Of a stretch of 64,000 nt of DNA, positions 62,795 to 64,000 are shown in pieces; position 1 is the first letter of the stretch, and every line of letters starts with the position of its first letter. The notes beneath the pieces were generated by a model that was not told the origin of the DNA, did no database searches, and worked only from the letters and a program-made list of their open reading frames with translations. The position numbers were made by a program, and so were the translations under genes. The stretch comes from JACJXF01 sp038316435. Its GTDB lineage: Bacteria > Bacteroidota > Bacteroidia > Bacteroidales > GCA-2748055. Location of the stretch: assembly GCA_038316435.1 (NCBI GenBank), contig JBBQAQ010000002.1:62001-126000 (forward strand), written 5' to 3'.

Positions 62795-63113
62795 TATTTG
62801 TTAATTATTAATACCTAATAAACAAAGAAATTTTTCGATTGTTTAAAATCTGGAGATAAATCTTAAACAAAAACTCATTTGGGACTATACTGATAGCTTT
62901 AAAAGTTTGGAAATTCCCTTATTCAAATTAATACTTTTGCTATTTTCATTTATTTAATATGTTGATAACCCAAGAATTCGTCATTTTTTGTAATATATTT
63001 ATGTCTGGTTAATATTTATATCTTATTTGTGTGTAAGAGTTTGATATTTATGAATTTATTTTCATAATTTTATACCGAATCATTTTGAGTATTTTATTAA
63101 TACCAAATATTAT
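62795..63113. other. AT-rich divergent intergenic region
   Basis: It separates the divergent carboxylase beta gene and the His-rich protein gene. No ORF or strong hairpin is visible. It must contain the promoter of the leucine-mevalonate block on the minus strand; I found no convincing consensus or operator. Confidence 0.4.
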
Positions 63114-63509
63114 ATGTCAAGTCACGGTAATCATCCTGCTGCTCATGGCAGTCATCCCGCACCTCACGGTCATCATTCATCGGCAACACCTACTACAAGC
63201 CATCATGCATACGATCACAGAACGGATATAGCTAACCCACGCGCTATTAAAAAAAGGTCGCAAAAGAAATACCATCTACCTGTGATTGGTCATTTTGCAG
63301 ACAGAAGTGTTGAATTCACTTCTATTATTCAGGCTGAATCAGTTACAGGAATCAACTACACTTTAATTTTTGAAGCGTGTATTGGCAAGATTTATAAGGC
63401 TAAAAATGTAATTTGGGAATTTAAGAAAGGTAATCACTACATTAAATATAAAGCTTATTATATTAATGTTCAGGATACCTATACCAGAAAAGGCGGGTTC
63501 AACGGTTAA
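63114..63509 (+). CDS. Hypothetical small protein with a His/Ala/Pro-rich N-terminus
   Basis: 131 aa. Residues 1-40 are a low-complexity repeat of His, Pro, Ala and Ser (GNHPAAHGSHPAPHGHH), possibly metal-binding. Residues about 55-131 look folded, with beta-rich segments (IGHFADRSVEFTSIIQAES, YKAYYINVQDTY). No signal peptide. I recognise no family. It is monocistronic with a strong terminator 67 bases after the stop, which supports it as a real gene. Confidence 0.75.
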   Translation: MSSHGNHPAAHGSHPAPHGHHSSATPTTSHHAYDHRTDIANPRAIKKRSQKKYHLPVIGHFADRSVEFTSIIQAESVTGINYTLIFEACIGKIYKAKNVIWEFKKGNHYIKYKAYYINVQDTYTRKGGFNG

Positions 63510-63575
63510 GAATACTTAATTCGTTTTTTCGATAATTTTTTCGACGTAGGTCACCATTCATGTATACAATAGAAA

Positions 63576-63613
63576 CAAAAGCGGCTGTCTCATCAATGAG
63601 ACAGCCGCTTTTG
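63576..63613. terminator. Strong bidirectional terminator
   Basis: CAAAAGCGGCTGTCTCA (63576-63592) and its exact reverse complement (63597-63613) around TCAA give a perfect 17-bp stem, followed by a T-rich stretch, between the convergent stops at 63509 and 63662. Confidence 0.9.
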
Positions 63614-63661
63614 TTTTGGTTTAATTTTTAAACTAAACAACCAAATGTAACAGTTATGCTT

Positions 63662-64000
63662 TTAATAAAGCTTAACTAAATCAAATGCTTTTTGAATATC
63701 CTCAGCTTTTTTTTGTTTGCTAATATAATCTTCGAATTTCTTAGTGTCTTCATAAAACATAGAGTAACCCTTATCAATTACAGTAATTAGCTTGTTTGCT
63801 GCTTCTTTAGGGTCGATTGCTCCAATCTTGGCTGCTTTTTTATAATATACATTTAATTTCTTTACAGCAAAATATATATCACCCTTCTTTATAATTACCT
63901 TATCTCCAGGTGCTGTAAGAGTTCCCCGTTCAATATAAGTATACGTTTCCTGTAGTAAAAGCATTTTACGGGCAACATTTGAACCTAAAGCATGAGTTCC
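63662..64000 (-). CDS. Hypothetical protein, C-terminal part (5' end off the right edge)
   Basis: 112 codons plus stop lie in the window. The frame remains open through base 64000 (upstream residues GTHALGSNVARK before the first internal Met), so the Met at 63964 is probably not the start. Visible features: a beta-rich part with PGDKVIIKKGDIYFAV, then Lys-rich helices (YEDTKKFEDYISKQKKAED). No family recognised. A strong terminator follows 49 bases after the stop. Confidence 0.7.
   Translation of the reverse strand, partial: GTHALGSNVARKMLLLQETYTYIERGTLTAPGDKVIIKKGDIYFAVKKLNVYYKKAAKIGAIDPKEAANKLITVIDKGYSMFYEDTKKFEDYISKQKKAEDIQKAFDLVKLY

Overview
The window is AT-rich bacterial DNA from a member of the Bacteroidota. 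The evidence is a SusC/SusD pair behind an ECF sigma factor and a FecR anti-sigma factor, two proteins with C-terminal type IX secretion sorting domains, a short (286 aa) primary sigma factor, many lipoprotein signal peptides, and TAnnTTTG-type promoters. A complete mevalonate module argues against a gut Bacteroides and for an environmental lineage; I cannot place it further. I saw no rRNA, tRNA, CRISPR array, phage or intact insertion sequence.

Layout. 1-10194 (minus): a polysaccharide-utilisation-type locus: ECF sigma, FecR, SusC with STN domain, SusD, a beta-helix lipoprotein, a PKD lipoprotein, and the start of a further secreted protein at the window edge. 10934-16104 (plus): two large PAS sensor kinases. 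16331-21124 (minus): an amino-sugar cluster (FHS-type permease, APH-fold sugar kinase, NagB fused to a PIG-L domain). 21808-23223: a class III cyclase-like domain fused to a phosphodiesterase-like HD domain. 23409-30351 (plus): secreted nuclease/phosphatase, uvrB, a serine hydrolase lipoprotein and a GH3 glycosidase. 30428-34670 (minus): a CbiMNQO-type Co/Ni importer followed by a secreted nucleoside hydrolase-FmdE fusion. 34923-39040 (plus): three exported proteins. 40461-44700 (minus): acyl-CoA ligase, rpoD, HtrA protease. 44943-50581: dapF, two flavodoxin-fold proteins, a frameshifted AlkD-like pseudogene, an atypical SDR and a third hybrid kinase.

51604-62794 (minus) is the most coherent block: methylcrotonyl-CoA carboxylase beta, an enoyl-CoA/methylglutaconyl-CoA hydratase, carboxylase alpha, acyl-CoA dehydrogenase, class II HMG-CoA reductase, a GYDIA-type GHMP kinase, diphosphomevalonate decarboxylase, mevalonate kinase and a UbiA/MenA prenyltransferase. 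Read together, these could carry leucine carbon to HMG-CoA and on to isopentenyl diphosphate and a prenylated quinone, with neither HMG-CoA synthase nor HMG-CoA lyase in the window.

The non-coding DNA is unusually structured. There are two kinds of MITE-like element with terminal inverted repeats and visible target-site duplications: a tandem pair at 27895-28181 with TATTT three times, and one at 50735-50878 with a 10-bp duplication. There is also a dispersed repeat with copies at 21681 and 40135, a 22-bp perfect hairpin inside the mevalonate operon, and a hairpin cluster near 10.4 kb.
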